64,000 nt of DNA from Echinarachnius parma. Its lineage: Eukaryota; Echinodermata; Echinoidea; Clypeasteroida; Echinarachniidae. Shown in pieces: positions 22,142 through 33,546 of the stretch. Numbering within the stretch: position 1 is the stretch's first letter; every line of letters starts with the position of its first letter. The translations under genes were made by a program, and so were the position numbers. Under the pieces are notes generated by a model. It saw only the letters and a program-made list of their open reading frames with translations. It searched no databases and was not told where the DNA came from. Location: positions 1 through 64,000 of the forward strand of contig JBAMJV010001394.1 of NCBI GenBank assembly GCA_037951105.1, in the 5' to 3' direction.

Positions 22142-22221
22142 TTAAACCATTCCCTTTGAGATTCTGAATTGCCCATAGACTGTGTACATTGCCCACCAGG
22201 TTCCTGCAGGCAAGGGGTTAA
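22142..22221 (-). mobile_element. TTAA micro-element, family B
   Basis: It begins TTAAACCATTCCCTTTGAGA, contains CCCATAGACTGTGTACATT and CCACCAGGTTCCTGCAGGC, and ends AAGGGGTTAA. TTAA bounds both sides. Confidence 0.8.
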
Positions 22222-24808
22222 ATCAGCAGAGAAAATTAGGCTAAGTCATAAATTTATTCTGATATCTCTGGATATCTAGACCGATGAACTGTAAACCACC
22301 GAGTTACAAAGCTCTTATAATATTGATATTTGCTAGAAACCCTTTCCAATTCTCATACTTGAAAGAAGTTAAATACAAATCTCACACAACCCCACCTGAT
22401 AAATCTCAAAATAAGAGACGCAGAGCCTTATTTTAATGAAATAAATTCAAACAGGGAAAACATGCAAGAAATATACAGAACAAATTAAAAATGGGGCCAC
22501 CAGCCATTGTAGTTTTCTTTCGCCATGAAAAAAGGACATATTGCATACACATACAAGTTCAAACACTTTGCCAAATACACCATTTAATCTATATACCTGA
22601 TTGAATTAGGGCTAAGTGTCATGATATATCAAATTCATTTAGTAGGGCCCTTTACTTTGAGGTTGATACTGCACTATCAAATAATACTATAAAGCCAATA
22701 TGCAGCTACTGAATATAACACCCGCAATATCTATATATTTTGCTATTTAATTCTTCCAAAATGAATTTATAGAGGGATTAAAGTCTGAATTACAAATTAG
22801 AAATAATCTCATTAAGCGTGAAAATCACACTATCACATTTGTTCCATTGCAAAATAGCATTCGGGAATAGTTAAATGCATACTGTAATACTATACAGACC
22901 TGTGGGTTTATTAAACTATATATGAATTTGACATATAAATATGTACTAAAAACACAGCAATTGTCTTCTTAGGGTTAATGCCTGGATAGGCAAAGTATAT
23001 CCCTTTCATTTTGTAGTTAAATCATATATCTGAAGCTAGCATGTTTGCTATTTGTTGGCTAATTTTGTGAGTATATTTGTATTAATTAGTACTGTATATA
23101 AAACAAAACTTTACACATCAATATAATAACAATGTTAAATATCTGAAATTTGTTTAATTTGATTTTAAATATTTATATTGATTGATAATTGAAATTGACA
23201 ATACATGCATTTCATTTAATTACTTAGATTTGAAAGCATGCATTTTGTGGATTCCTGGACTTTGAAGGGAGTGTTATTTTTTCCAATCATTTTTAGCCCC
23301 CCCCCCCCCCCCCCCCCCCCACACCCCCAAAAAAAGGTTATCAATGCTAAAAAATATTCTTGGCATTGCCTGACAATTTTTCCAAATGGCCAACAGCATT
23401 TGTGCAAACCAGTACTGTATTTGATAATAACTATGTTACATGTATATAATGTCCTAGTAATCATCAGTCTGGTAATATTGATACTATTCATTGTCAGATG
23501 TTGCGCTTTTGCCGACAATTATATTATCTTTTAAAATCAACAATATATATATATTTCTATCTCTGGTTTGTTATATTACAATATAGATTCACTATACACA
23601 GGGTAGTAATAAAATGTAATCAATTTTAAACCATTCTAAATTTACAACGTTATTCTAATTTTTAAATTTTAACAAACGATGATTGGCATTTTCCGATAAC
23701 ACAAATTTAATATGCAGCGTCAATCATTTATTCATAATCTAATAGAATTATATTTTTCAGCAATCATTACTCAAGGCCGAATTAGATGCTCCCATTGGAC
23801 TGAATAGATAGGAATGGTAAACATGACATCGGCGAAATTACTCCACATCGGTAAATATCAATTATTGATCCAGGCCAGGCTTAATGCCTGTAGTACACAA
23901 GGCCTTGGTAGGCATGGACTACGTGTATGTATATAAGTGCAGGCGCTGTAATAATATTGCAGCTTGCTTGTTTACATACATGATGATGTTTTGTTAATTA
24001 TATATAATTAACATCTGGTTTTTCTTTGGTATTATAATAATTAAATTAAAACATACAAACTGTAAGGGAAATAGAATATGAACCATGGCACAGTTTATAA
24101 TATCAACATGAATGCATTAATGTGTCCCTTGTTTTATCTGGGTTTGATTGTTACTATGTACTATAGAGCTGTAAAATGTCTACTTGAATTAGGAATGCTG
24201 TAAAATATGTTGCAGAGATATAATGTTCCTGTATTTATTTTCATCCAAAAACATACAAAATATCTGAAAATGCATTTGATATGATCCGTTGAATATTGCA
24301 CTGTGTATTAACTACAATGCACTTATCAATGTAAAATGTATGCAACACTGTCAAATGCAGTTCAGGTAGGTCCTTTTCAACCTCTAGAGTCGCATGTTCA
24401 TATAGCTTAATATGTAAACAAAATAAATTCAGCATTATGTTTCACCTAAAAAGTAGCAAACATCATAATATCTGTGGTATATACTGGCAACTGGGAAGGA
24501 AAGAGTTAAACAGCAATAAATAACACGTCCATTCTTACTCAAGGACGATTGTAATCAAATGACCGACTAGCTATAGCTCACTGTTCATGTAATGATGTCA
24601 ATGGAACACACAAACTGGCATATGTCCAAACACAATACTTGTCAAAATAAAATTAACCAAATCTATTTTTACGAGCATTGCAATTTAATAACTGTAACAG
24701 TTATTAATGCTCGTATGTTTGTATTGTACAATGTAGCTTAAGCTGCCAGTATCAGATTCAGCAAATAGCTGAGTTGTATGTGCCGATATCATATTTAAAT
24801 CATAATAG
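22222..24808. other. AT-rich presumed intron with a poly-C run and a short hairpin
   Basis: A 24-base C run at 23297-23320 is followed by ACACCCCCAAAAAAA. A near-perfect hairpin at 24670-24714 has arms TACGAGCATT and AATGCTCGTA around AACTGTAACAGTT. No convincing exon was seen on either strand. Confidence 0.45.
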
Positions 24809-25358
24809 TTAAAGGGGTAGTTTAGTTTTGGTAGAGAGGGCGCTGCACATCACAATTTTTTTGTGAGGTAATGAAAAACTGAGTGTCGAATTTGAGAGAT
24901 CATGCAATTTTAATGGCAGAATAAACTTTATTTGGTCAAAATCGACCCAGAAACGGCTGAAATATCAATAAATATATCTGATCTTATAATTATTTGGGGC
25001 CCAAATAATTAGATGATTTTTTCAAAAAATGTACAAAATGCCATCACTTTTTCAAAAATGTTCAAAAGCGTTTTTTAAATAGTAAGTTGTTGATGATCTC
25101 TCTATTTAATCATTATTTCAATAAAACATCACATGTTGCATAATTTTGTATGAAAAATGGTTGAAACCAATGCCTTTTTAGAAAGTGCCCTCTTATGTTT
25201 TAATGGCTCTTTTTGAATGATAACAGGCTTTTTACTTAGTTGTTTGTAATATGGTATACCTTTCGAGCATGGTGGAGTAAATAACTGTTAGTTTATAATG
25301 TTACTGTCCAGGTTTGGTTACTAAAGTTCAGCCTTACCCAAACTGTACTCCCCCTTAA
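24809..25358. mobile_element. TTAA-AGGGG-ended element, family D (550 bp)
   Basis: It starts TTAAAGGGGTAGTTTAGTTT and ends CAAACTGTACTCCCCCTTAA, so the ends are inverted repeats. The interior includes GGGCGCTGCACATCACAAT and TAATGGCTCTTTTTGAATGA. The copies at 32517-33147 and 33547-34383 match it in reverse orientation. Its right TTAA is also the left TTAA of the family B element that follows. Confidence 0.8.
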
Positions 25359-25410
25359 ACCTGTTCCCTAGTAGATTTTGGAATCCTCTTTATACCGGGT
25401 CCACAATTAA
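25355..25410 (-). mobile_element. Short TTAA micro-element, family B
   Basis: It begins TTAAACCTGTTCCCTAGTAG, then ATTTTGGAATCCTC, and reaches TTAACCC at 25407. The middle and right part are shortened. It shares TTAA with the preceding larger element. Confidence 0.65.
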
Positions 25411-25720
25411 CCCATTTCATGCTTTGAGTGTCATTTGGCACATTCAATGATTGGGGATTACCTAATCCTTTTAATCCTCTTAATGATATCATACCAAAAA
25501 TAGAGCAATGAGTTTGTTATGCTTTTCAAAAGAAATCCTGATTCAACTATCAACATAGTCGAAATAAAATCAGCTCAGTACAGAGAGAGTAAAAGCACTT
25601 GAAAACTGATGATAAATTTAGCACAGCAAAAAAATATGATATGAAAAGAAATACAAATTACATACATGCACTGTGTTTAATGAGTAAAGTAAGGCCAATA
25701 TACCAGCTTTGCTCAGTTTC

Positions 25721-25813
25721 TTAACCCACTCCAGACCATTTGATTTTGGTATAACATGCATTCTCCATAGACCCAAGCCAGAGTATATTCAGGACCAATA
25801 CTGAACAGGTTAA
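25721..25813 (-). mobile_element. TTAA micro-element, family A
   Basis: TTAACCCACTCCAGACCATT at the left, GCATTCTCCATAGACCCAAG then CCAGAGTATATT in the core, and ACTGAACAGGTTAA at the right. This is the reverse orientation of the copy at 6663. Confidence 0.8.
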
Positions 25814-26027
25814 ATTAAAAAGAGATAATCAGAAAAGTGTTCCATATAAAGTATAATTATCTTGGGAATACTTTTCATAGTGCATAATGATATTACTACT
25901 GATAGTATGGGAATAAAGGTCACTGCACTTTCACTGCGTCAACCATCTCAATATATCACACAATTACTGAAAAAGCCCCTGAGGCTTACACTTCTATCGT
26001 GTACATGAGCCCTGGGGCACCTGGAAC

Positions 26028-26190
26028 CAGTGGCGCAATATGGTCAGATTTATCAGGGGGGAGGGGGGGGGGGGGCGCACACAAATTATTGGGGGGGGGG
26101 GGGACACCACCTCTTATGTATTTCTATGTTTTTTCAATTATTTTCCCCTGATGTTTCCCCCCCCCCCCCCCCCCTGTAGCTACACCACTG
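26028..26190. mobile_element. hAT-like MITE with perfect 8-bp target duplication
   Basis: It starts CAGTGGCGCAATATGGTCAG, carries three poly-G or poly-C runs, and ends GTAGCTACACCACTG. The flanking octamer CCTGGAAC is exactly repeated at 26020-26027 and 26191-26198. It is the same family as 7729 and 36741. Confidence 0.9.
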
Positions 26191-27399
26191 CCTGGAACTG
26201 CAAGGATATGTATCTAATTTAAAATGAAGCATACTATGCACAAGTACATTTGCCATTAAGCCTGTTGTTATACAATGAAAATAAGAAAATATATGTGAAT
26301 CTTCCTGACGGAAATGTATTCCTTGATAGGCAGTGAACAAGGTATAATTCTAGCAAAAGATACTTGGAATGATAATGCAAATTAGAATACTAAAATTAAA
26401 ATAAGAGTTCAAATAGCAAGTTGGAAAAAATTTAGAAATTAAGTCACAAAATAAACCTTGCATGACTCACAAAAATTGATGCACATTATCCAGGACATAT
26501 TCTACCTTAAGGTTTAAAGAAGCAACAAATACTTCATATTTCTATTAAAAAATTGAAGAAAACGCAATATTTTCTGGAGGGTTCACTCCACATTCACTCC
26601 ATTTGATCCAGGGCTGTTATCATTCATACAGAGGGCAAAACACCAACAATTGGAAAATTTCACAATGAAATATCCTTTCAGTATGAATGAGCCTGCTTCA
26701 TAATTGAAAACCTGTGCATCAGACAAATGCAAACACTTGTACTTGGAGCTCAGAATGAAATCAAATGAAATGAACCATCGACCATCTAACAAAAATAATT
26801 AGAACACACAAGCTTCAAATGAAAACCACCACTATGAAATTCACAACTAATGATCCATGTTTGATTATAAAAACGCTCAAGCTTCAAATTAAAATTACCA
26901 CCATGAAATTCACATCAAAGGATCCACGTTTGGTTAAATATGAAATGTCAGCTAATTCCATTTATATATCAAGCAGGATTAGATCCCTACTTATGAAGAT
27001 CCATCTCGTTCAATATCAAAACTGGATGAGAGATTACCTTGTTACCTTGTTATGGTATCACAAATGTAAACAAGGGTTTACGGAGCCGGGAGTAGAATCG
27101 AACGCAGCACACAGCAAAGTAATGAACGTACAAGCATGTGTCACAGCACAAGCCGCACATGAAATATTAGTAAACAATTCAGTAGCATGAGCGGTATGAT
27201 CAAGCCTGTTTCACTACCAATGAAACGAACTGGAGATCACATGGGTATCGCAAAAATGTAAACACTTGTTTGACGAGAGAGAGAGCCGGGAGTTAACGAA
27301 ATGAAGGATCGATGGAGCGACTGACAGGGGGGATTGGCCTTGTATCCAGCACGTGTGAGCGTGTGGGGAGGGAAGGAGGTCACAGTTAATGAGCTGGGC
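26191..27399. other. Presumed intron with a 66-bp tandem duplication
   Basis: At 26812-26937, AAGCTTCAAAT is followed twice by ACCACTATGAAATTCACA/ACCACCATGAAATTCACA, GATCCA(T/C)GTTTG and more. This makes the 123-codon open frame at 26819-27190 look repetitive rather than genic. GAGCCGGGAGT also recurs at about 27081 and 27286. No exon could be supported. Confidence 0.45.
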
Positions 27400-27849
27400 G
27401 GACGACTATGTGTGATGGAAGGAGGTGAGATGGAGAGGGGAACTAGGACAGGTATTAGAGAGAGATAGAGACAGAGAAGAGAAGAGGTAGGTGGAAATAG
27501 AAAGAATACAGAGAAAAAAGTAAAGGAGTAGGGGAGATGAAATGGGGGTGTGGGGGGGGGGGGGGGGGGTGTGGAGAGAAGATGGTAAAGGTAATTTCAA
27601 GAAAAGAAAGAAAAATATGTAACAGAAAGAGGGGGAGGGAGGAAGGTAAAATGAGAGTGTTAGATACATGTATGATAGAAAGATCTATAAAAGAGAGAGA
27701 TAGAGATGGAAATAGACCCAAGAGCAAATGAGACGAGGGAGGAGAGGAGACAAGAAACAGCAAAGGAAGGAACAGAGAAACAGTACAAAGGAGAGATACA
27801 TTTATAGAGACATGAAGGGGGGAAACAAAGTAAGTGAGGGGGAGAAACT
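27400..27849. repeat. Polypurine tract with an 18-base G run
   Basis: About 450 bp of mainly A and G on the plus strand, with GGGTGTGG and a pure G run near 27551-27569. Long Leu/Pro/Ser frames on the minus strand are artefacts. Confidence 0.8.
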
Positions 27850-28166
27850 TTAACCCATTCAGGATTGGTCCCAAAGATACTTGGGGTGTGGTCTATGGAC
27901 AATGAATGTTACCAAAGTCAAAGGCCCGGATTCACAAAGGAGGTTTGTACAAACCATGGTTTAAACCATGGTTTACATCTATGGAATGCCAATTGTAAAC
28001 TGATGGAGAGAGAATGTAAATTCCTTACTTGTTAACAATGTTGATGGTACACATTCTCTCTCCATCAGTTTACAATTGGCATTCCATAGATGTAAACCAT
28101 GGTTTAAACCATGGTTTGTACAAACCTCCTTTGTGAATACGGGCCATTGAGTCTTGAACTTGTTAA
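27850..28166 (+). mobile_element. TTAA micro-element (family A) split by a foldback element
   Basis: The left part (27850-27922) reads TTAACCCATTCAGGATTGGT with a TGGTCTATGGACAATGAATG core. The right end resumes at 28146 as ATTGAGTCTTGAACTTGTTA and A. The 223-bp foldback at 27923-28145 lies exactly between. The element was therefore already present when the foldback inserted. Confidence 0.75.
27923..28145. mobile_element. Near-perfect foldback element with GGCCCGGATTCACAAAGG ends
   Basis: The arms of about 95 bp are almost identical when reversed. They include GGTTTGTACAAACCATGGTT, CATCTATGGAATGCCAATTG and GATGGAGAGAGAATGT. Only a short unpaired centre (about 28015-28045) separates them. The high arm identity suggests a relatively recent insertion. 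Confidence 0.9.
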
Positions 28167-28689
28167 AATAGATCTGCAATAAGGTGGGAACAGGGAAGGA
28201 GCAAAACCTATAGATGTAGCAATTTAAAATAAAGACAGAAAGAGAAAGATCAGAAAAAGACCTCCAAAATGAGAAAGAATCAATACTAACAAGAAAAGGG
28301 AGATATCAGATAAATACCAGAGGAAACTACTGTACATTAAAGATGCTTCGAGATGCAACATACAAGAGCAGTAAAAGCCAAATGGAATAACAAACATGTG
28401 TCAGAGAAGAAAGTCGATAATGAAAGATGATCACGTTTTAAGATGCTTCAATGATTAACTCTTGTTTGGTTAGAGATTGCAGGATGCGGTCGAGATGTCA
28501 CAAAACTGTCTCCAAAAGATGAATTAGGGAGGAGAGACAGAATGAGGAGACAGTGTATTCAATATTTGCTCAAGAGGAGACTCGATGCAATTAACGTTTC
28601 TTCCAGATAAAAGAAACAAGACAATCTGATGAAAATTACCATTATGTCTCCTCGCAATTAAAGCATTGCATGTCCATGAATTCAATTAG
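28167..28689. other. Purine-leaning presumed intron
   Basis: Mostly AG-rich single-copy-looking DNA. No exon, TIR or tandem structure was recognised. Confidence 0.4.
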
Positions 28690-29620
28690 TGGGGATGATA
28701 TTGACTAGTGACGTTGATGATGATAAAAATGATGATGGTAATGATGATGGCAATGATGAATACAATAACCACATATTGAGGATATATAATGATAATGATG
28801 ATGATAATGATCATGATGATTATGATGTTAATAAGGCACATATGATGATGATGATGAGGAGTAGGAGGTGGAGGAGGATGCTAGTACTGCTGATATGAAG
28901 AATATGATGATGACATCAGTGACCATGTTACGATGATGAGGATGAAAATGGAGATGATAATGATGGCATTGATGATAACAAAACAGACAACATTGATGGA
29001 TGATGATGCAAGGAAGATGATGACTACAATGACAACTTAGACAAAGACGACAACGCTATTGATAATGTGACACATTCCCAATATTCACTTAATCAAGGTC
29101 TAGTATCTGGCACCCAGTGACTGATGGGACCTCTTACCAGGCCAAGTTTGTTTTCTTCTCTCCCATCTTCCCTCTGCCTCATCCCTCTGTCTCATTTAGG
29201 GATGAAGTGAGATTGATGAGTGCTGCATTATCCAACTTGTGTAAAGAAGGATTTTCGAAAAGGCACACAGACATGACATAAATGGAAGACTTTTAAAACA
29301 AAGACAAATAACATTATTTGTAAAAATCAGGATGATGAAGATGATGATGATGCTGATGATGACGACGACAATGTCAATGACGCTGATGATGATGATGATG
29401 ATGATGATGATAATGATGATGATGATGATGACGATGAAGATGATGATGAATAAGAATATAGGGAAGATGACATTCACTGTTATGACAATGAGGATGATGA
29501 AGACAATGACGATAACATTGATGACAATGTCGATGATGACAATAATGACAAATACGATGTATACATGATGACGATGATGGTAATGATGCTGATTATGACA
29601 TTAATAATGATGATGGCTGC
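28690..29620. repeat. Long degenerate GAT (ATG) trinucleotide region with internal duplication
   Basis: GATGAT runs interrupted by GAC, AAT and GTT dominate 28715-29030 and 29330-29620. The flanking sequence TGCTGCATTATCCAACTTGT at 29221 recurs as GGCTGCATTATCCAACTTAT at 29612. Both are followed by AAAG(A)-GGA-TTTTGAAAAGGCA. So a roughly 390-bp unit including a GAT block was duplicated. Confidence 0.85.
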
Positions 29621-29689
29621 ATTATCCAACTTATATATGCAAAGAGGAGAGATTTTGAAAAGGCATATACTGTAGGTACCACAAAAAGA

Positions 29690-30914
29690 CTAGTACTCTT
29701 ATTTTCAATCAAGAAGACCAGAGTTGGACAATTCCAAGCAAAATTTAACAGTAAACAACTGTAGATTCAGCATGAAAAATAATTTGATAAAGCAAAATAT
29801 GGTATCAGAATCTCTTAAAATAGTGCGCCAATTATGATAACTAGTCTTTCCATCAAGAAAATTGACTCACTGAATTCCACAAACAAATGGATGTCACAAC
29901 TTGATGGTGAAAAGGAGACAGAGGGCAGAGTCAAGTTAGACCAGTAGACCTTCCAGCTTCCAATCAAGCAAAATAGTCTTCCAAATTCTTATCATCAAAC
30001 AATTAGGGTATACTAAGATGAAATCGATGTTGCGAATAAACTGAAATCGGACGACAGAATCAAGTTAGTGTTCAGCTGTCCAGAGGCATTCTTGCTCACA
30101 GCACGAGACTCGCTCACATATTTGTTTCAGTTGAGAAAAAGGAATCAAATTTACAAAGGCCTTATTGACCTTAGAAGCTATCAAATGGCTAATTTTAAAG
30201 ATATATTGTTGTATTTGGATAATTTACACCAAAATGTGTACACTACCAGGCTGTACATGCACATAAGACCCCTGATCAATATTACACCTCCGAAATGAAC
30301 TGTTTTGAAATTGTCCTCCAAGAAACTTGCCAAGTACCTTAAATAACATAACAGTTAGAAATTCTAAGTCAGTATCTATTAATATGAGGAGCAGGAAGCA
30401 AGTTGAGGGAGAGGTTCATATTACAAAATTCTTTCTTTTCTCCGTGGCTCTTTCCAGGAGCATTGACCTAAAACAGAAGAACAGGGCCCGTAACAAAAAA
30501 AATGCATGATTAATTTTACAACCAATTAATTGATCGTAGGATCAATTGATCAATCCTACAATTAATTGCCAATCAGGCTTTGGAGGCTAAACAAATGCTA
30601 AATTGGGTTTCTACAAAGATCCCAAACTTTTTGACCAATCAATTAGGGCATGGACATCATCAGATGATAAGAATATCTTATATCAGCAATACATAACTTA
30701 GGGACGTTCTCTTTCCCAACCAATGATTACCGTCAGTTATTAAAACTGATGACAGTTTGGTGTAGTGAATGAGAAACCTACACCTCCCCTGACAATGGGG
30801 GTCTACAAAATATTGCCCAATTAATTAGGGCACGTACTGTACATCCACAGATATATATCTTTGTAATGTGGAATTGGAACATCAATTATAAATGAAGGTT
30901 AGCTTCAACCCATG
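29690..30914. other. Presumed intron with weak tandem similarity
   Basis: TTTCTACAAAGATCCC-AAC-CAATCAATTAGGGCA (30607-30650) is partly repeated as GTCTACAAAATATTGCCCAA then TTAATTAGGGCACG (30800-30832). CAATTAATTGATC/GATCAATTGATCAATCC near 30520-30560 can pair with itself. The 76-codon frame at 30068-30298 has no family signature. Confidence 0.4.
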
Positions 30915-31074
30915 TTAACCCCTTCACTTCGACATTCTGAAATCCCCATTGACTTTGTACATAGACCACCCGGTTTCCATAGGCAATGGGTTAAGATAGT
31001 TTTGGTTTTGTTTAACATGCATTCTCTATAGATCCCTGTCTGGTTATTTGGGGGACCCATCTTGAAAGGGTTAA
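30915..31074. mobile_element. Family B and family A micro-elements fused at one TTAA
   Basis: Family B spans 30915-30994: it starts TTAACCCCTTCACTTCGACA and ends GGCAATGGGTTAA. Family A spans 30991-31074: it contains ACATGCATTCTCTATAGATC and ends TTGAAAGGGTTAA. The TTAA at 30991-30994 is the end of one and the start of the other. Confidence 0.85.
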
Positions 31075-32516
31075 AATATGACATGAATCTTGTTCATTGA
31101 CCGAGATGTGATGATGTCACATTTAAGTTAGTGCAAATGTGTTGCGTCATCTCCTCCATGCATTCACTGTCATGACTACATGACCTGAATCAGAAACCCA
31201 GATTCTAGAGTTGTGGCATTCTTCATTCAGACAGTAACCTACTGGGAGAGAAAGGAACTCAAACAACAGATTAAAGGAAATAAAGAGTATTTGGTCAACC
31301 TTTGTAATATTTAAAAAAATCATGCTGTAAAAGCATTCACGAATGCTGTTGAGCATTCATGAATGCTGTTGAAATACCAGCAGAGATATATTTTCATGAT
31401 TAAAATGAAATATTTGTCGTGCAGTCAAAAATAAAAGCTGAACCTCGCATTCCTCATGGTCCCCCCCCCCCCCACCCCCCCATCTCCCCCTCTCTCTTCA
31501 CACCTCTTGCACTACTCCTCCCCCAAATCTTTCCTCAACTCATAATCTCTCTTAAAACTCCTTCCTCTGTTGTTCTCAGATGTTATGACTTCTGAGGGAA
31601 GTTTAAAGGCGGAAGAGAAGGAAAATCTGAAAGTTGATCGAGCATTTGCCAATTGCCATTCACAAATACCTGGCGGCAGAAACAAGAGAGGAACAAGAAG
31701 TTGTTTTCATAGCCAGCCAATCATGCATTCACAGGCTGCGACTTGGGGGAAACCTGTCTCCCCGTTCAGGGTATTAACCTACTAATTCTCTGACTTTCTA
31801 GCGGGGAGAAAGTGATGTGAAACAAATATGAGCAGGTCCCACAAAACCCTTATTAATTCCACAAATGTAACCCCAAAAAAAAAAATGTTAATGTTGACCT
31901 TGGCTATAATTATACAGTTGTGAAAGTCATTGTTTGAAAAGGTTTTTCAACCTTTTGCGTAAAGATTGTTGTTACCAAATATTATACCACATTATAAATC
32001 ACTGGAAATTTGAGATTTTGAGAAATTAGAAAGTTTAAATTTTGTGACTTTACTAGAACTTGCGGTTACATGTCACAAAGGGGATCTATAACATTTCAAC
32101 ATCACTTGGTGTAGAGCATTGCTTGCACAGAAGCTTGTAGGTCTTTGGATTTCACATTTTGTCCTCTGAGAGAGTCAAACCTCATTCAGAGTATTAACCA
32201 GAAAAATTGCAGCTGAAAGGCTCTTAGTGAAGTTCCAAAATATTCCAAAATGACAGAACTAACTGTTGATGCAAAGTGAAATGTTGTTTTCAGTTGACTT
32301 ACATAGTTCATTCAACTGTCTAAAGCAGCCAACCAGCCCAAAGTGATTCCCTGCATAGTGAAGACATGTTATGGAACCTGTCTATAGAGGTCACTTGTCT
32401 ACAGCAGCCACGTTTATTGTTTCTCTTTGGTGGTCAAAATACACAGGTTTCACTAGATATATTGGAGTTTAGAGGATCAAAACTATTATAATACACAACA
32501 GAACTATCAACATACA
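31075..32516. other. Presumed intron with poly-C run and pyrimidine tract
   Basis: A C run at about 31459-31480 leads into 100 bp of pyrimidine-rich DNA ending TGTTGTTCTCAG at 31579, which resembles a 3' splice site. A 71-codon plus-strand frame follows to 31785. No family signature and no strong donor were seen, so I do not call it an exon. CTGTCTATAGAGGTCAC near 32383 belongs to the dispersed CAACCACCTGTCTA-type repeat. Confidence 0.35.
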
Positions 32517-33147
32517 TTAAAGGGGTAGTACAGTTTTGGTAAGGCTGAGCTTTAAGGTACTATCTCACTGGCGGAGACGTCGCCGCGACTGCAGCGACTG
32601 ATCAGTCGCGGTAGTCGCGGCAACTCGGCAGACCCGAAAATGGCTTGCAATCTCACCAAGGCGACGCCCGCGACGTCTCCGCGACGTCTCCGATAGGTCA
32701 CCATGGGTCTCCACAAGGTTGCGGAGACGTCGCCGGGACTTCTGCCTGTCTATATACCTAGATCTAAAACAAGATGATAAACACCTCAGTCACGTGGTCT
32801 CTAAAGTGGGTCAAGCAACGTCAAGCAGTGTCGCGGAGACGTCGCCGCAACATTTCCTCTCAGTCGCCTTGGTCTCCAGTAGGTCTCGGAGACGTCGCGG
32901 AGACCTGCTGGAGACTGGAAAAAGTCTCCAAAAAAAATCGAACATGTTTGATTTCCCCGCGACTCACCGGAGACTCGGCTAGTCTCCAGGAGACGTCACG
33001 GAGACGTGAATCGATTTTGATCAAATAAAGTTTATTCTGCCATTAAAATTGTATGCTCTTTCAAATTTTACACTCAGCTTTTCATTATCTCACCAAAAAA
33101 TTATATTGTGCAGCGCCCTCTACACCAAAACTGAACTACCCCTTTAA
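32517..33147. mobile_element. TTAA-AGGGG-ended element (family D) carrying a CpG-rich insert
   Basis: The outer parts (32517-32555 and about 33011-33147) match the copy at 24809-25358 in reverse, including GTACAGTTTTGGTAAGGCTG and GTGCAGCGCCCTC. The middle of that element is missing and replaced by 32556-33010. TTAA lies at both outer ends. Confidence 0.8.
32556..33010. repeat. CpG-rich insert with many GGAGACGTC/GACGTCTCC motifs
   Basis: About 455 bp, much richer in GC and CpG than its surroundings. The palindrome GACGTC occurs about eight times, usually inside GGAGACGTC or GACGTCTCC, with many single GGAGAC or GTCTCC motifs. Open frames on both strands are Arg/Ser-rich reflections of this. 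It is probably a separate repeat inserted into the family D element. Clear terminal repeats were not found. Confidence 0.6.
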
Positions 33148-33546
33148 TAAGCAAAATTAAATGTTGCTATTTTGTGGACTTTTATAAATAAGTTATTATT
33201 TGTATGTTTTGATGAAAAACAATAGAAAAGTTATATTATTGGAGTTAAAAGACCCCATATCCTTTCAAATACATGACAGAACTAAGAACAAATGTGATGT
33301 GGAAGGCTAGGAATTTTCTGGGAGTGATGAAAAGCAAGCCTGTCAATAATATTATCAAACATGATCCAAATTAAAATTGTTCAAGTAACATGTGTGTTAG
33401 TAGGGCAAAATGGGGTTTGAGCAAAGAAACCTTGTCTTCAGTGAGAGTGAGAAGGGTGTTAAGTTGATTTTATGCTGAATAGAGTTTGCATACAATCTTG
33501 TACACCAAAACCTCATCTATGTGATGTCTAATATTTATTTTGTGTA

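Noticed and set aside
24670-24714. Hairpin as a transcription terminator
   Set aside because: Such terminators are bacterial; in this animal DNA it is better read as a small palindrome of unknown origin.
27455-27874. 139-codon minus-strand frame
   Set aside because: It reads through a polypurine tract and the left end of a TTAA micro-element.
31570-31785. Possible plus-strand exon after a strong pyrimidine tract and CAG
   Set aside because: The acceptor looks good, but no convincing donor, no family signature and no partner exon were found; the pyrimidine tract follows a poly-C run and may be simple sequence.
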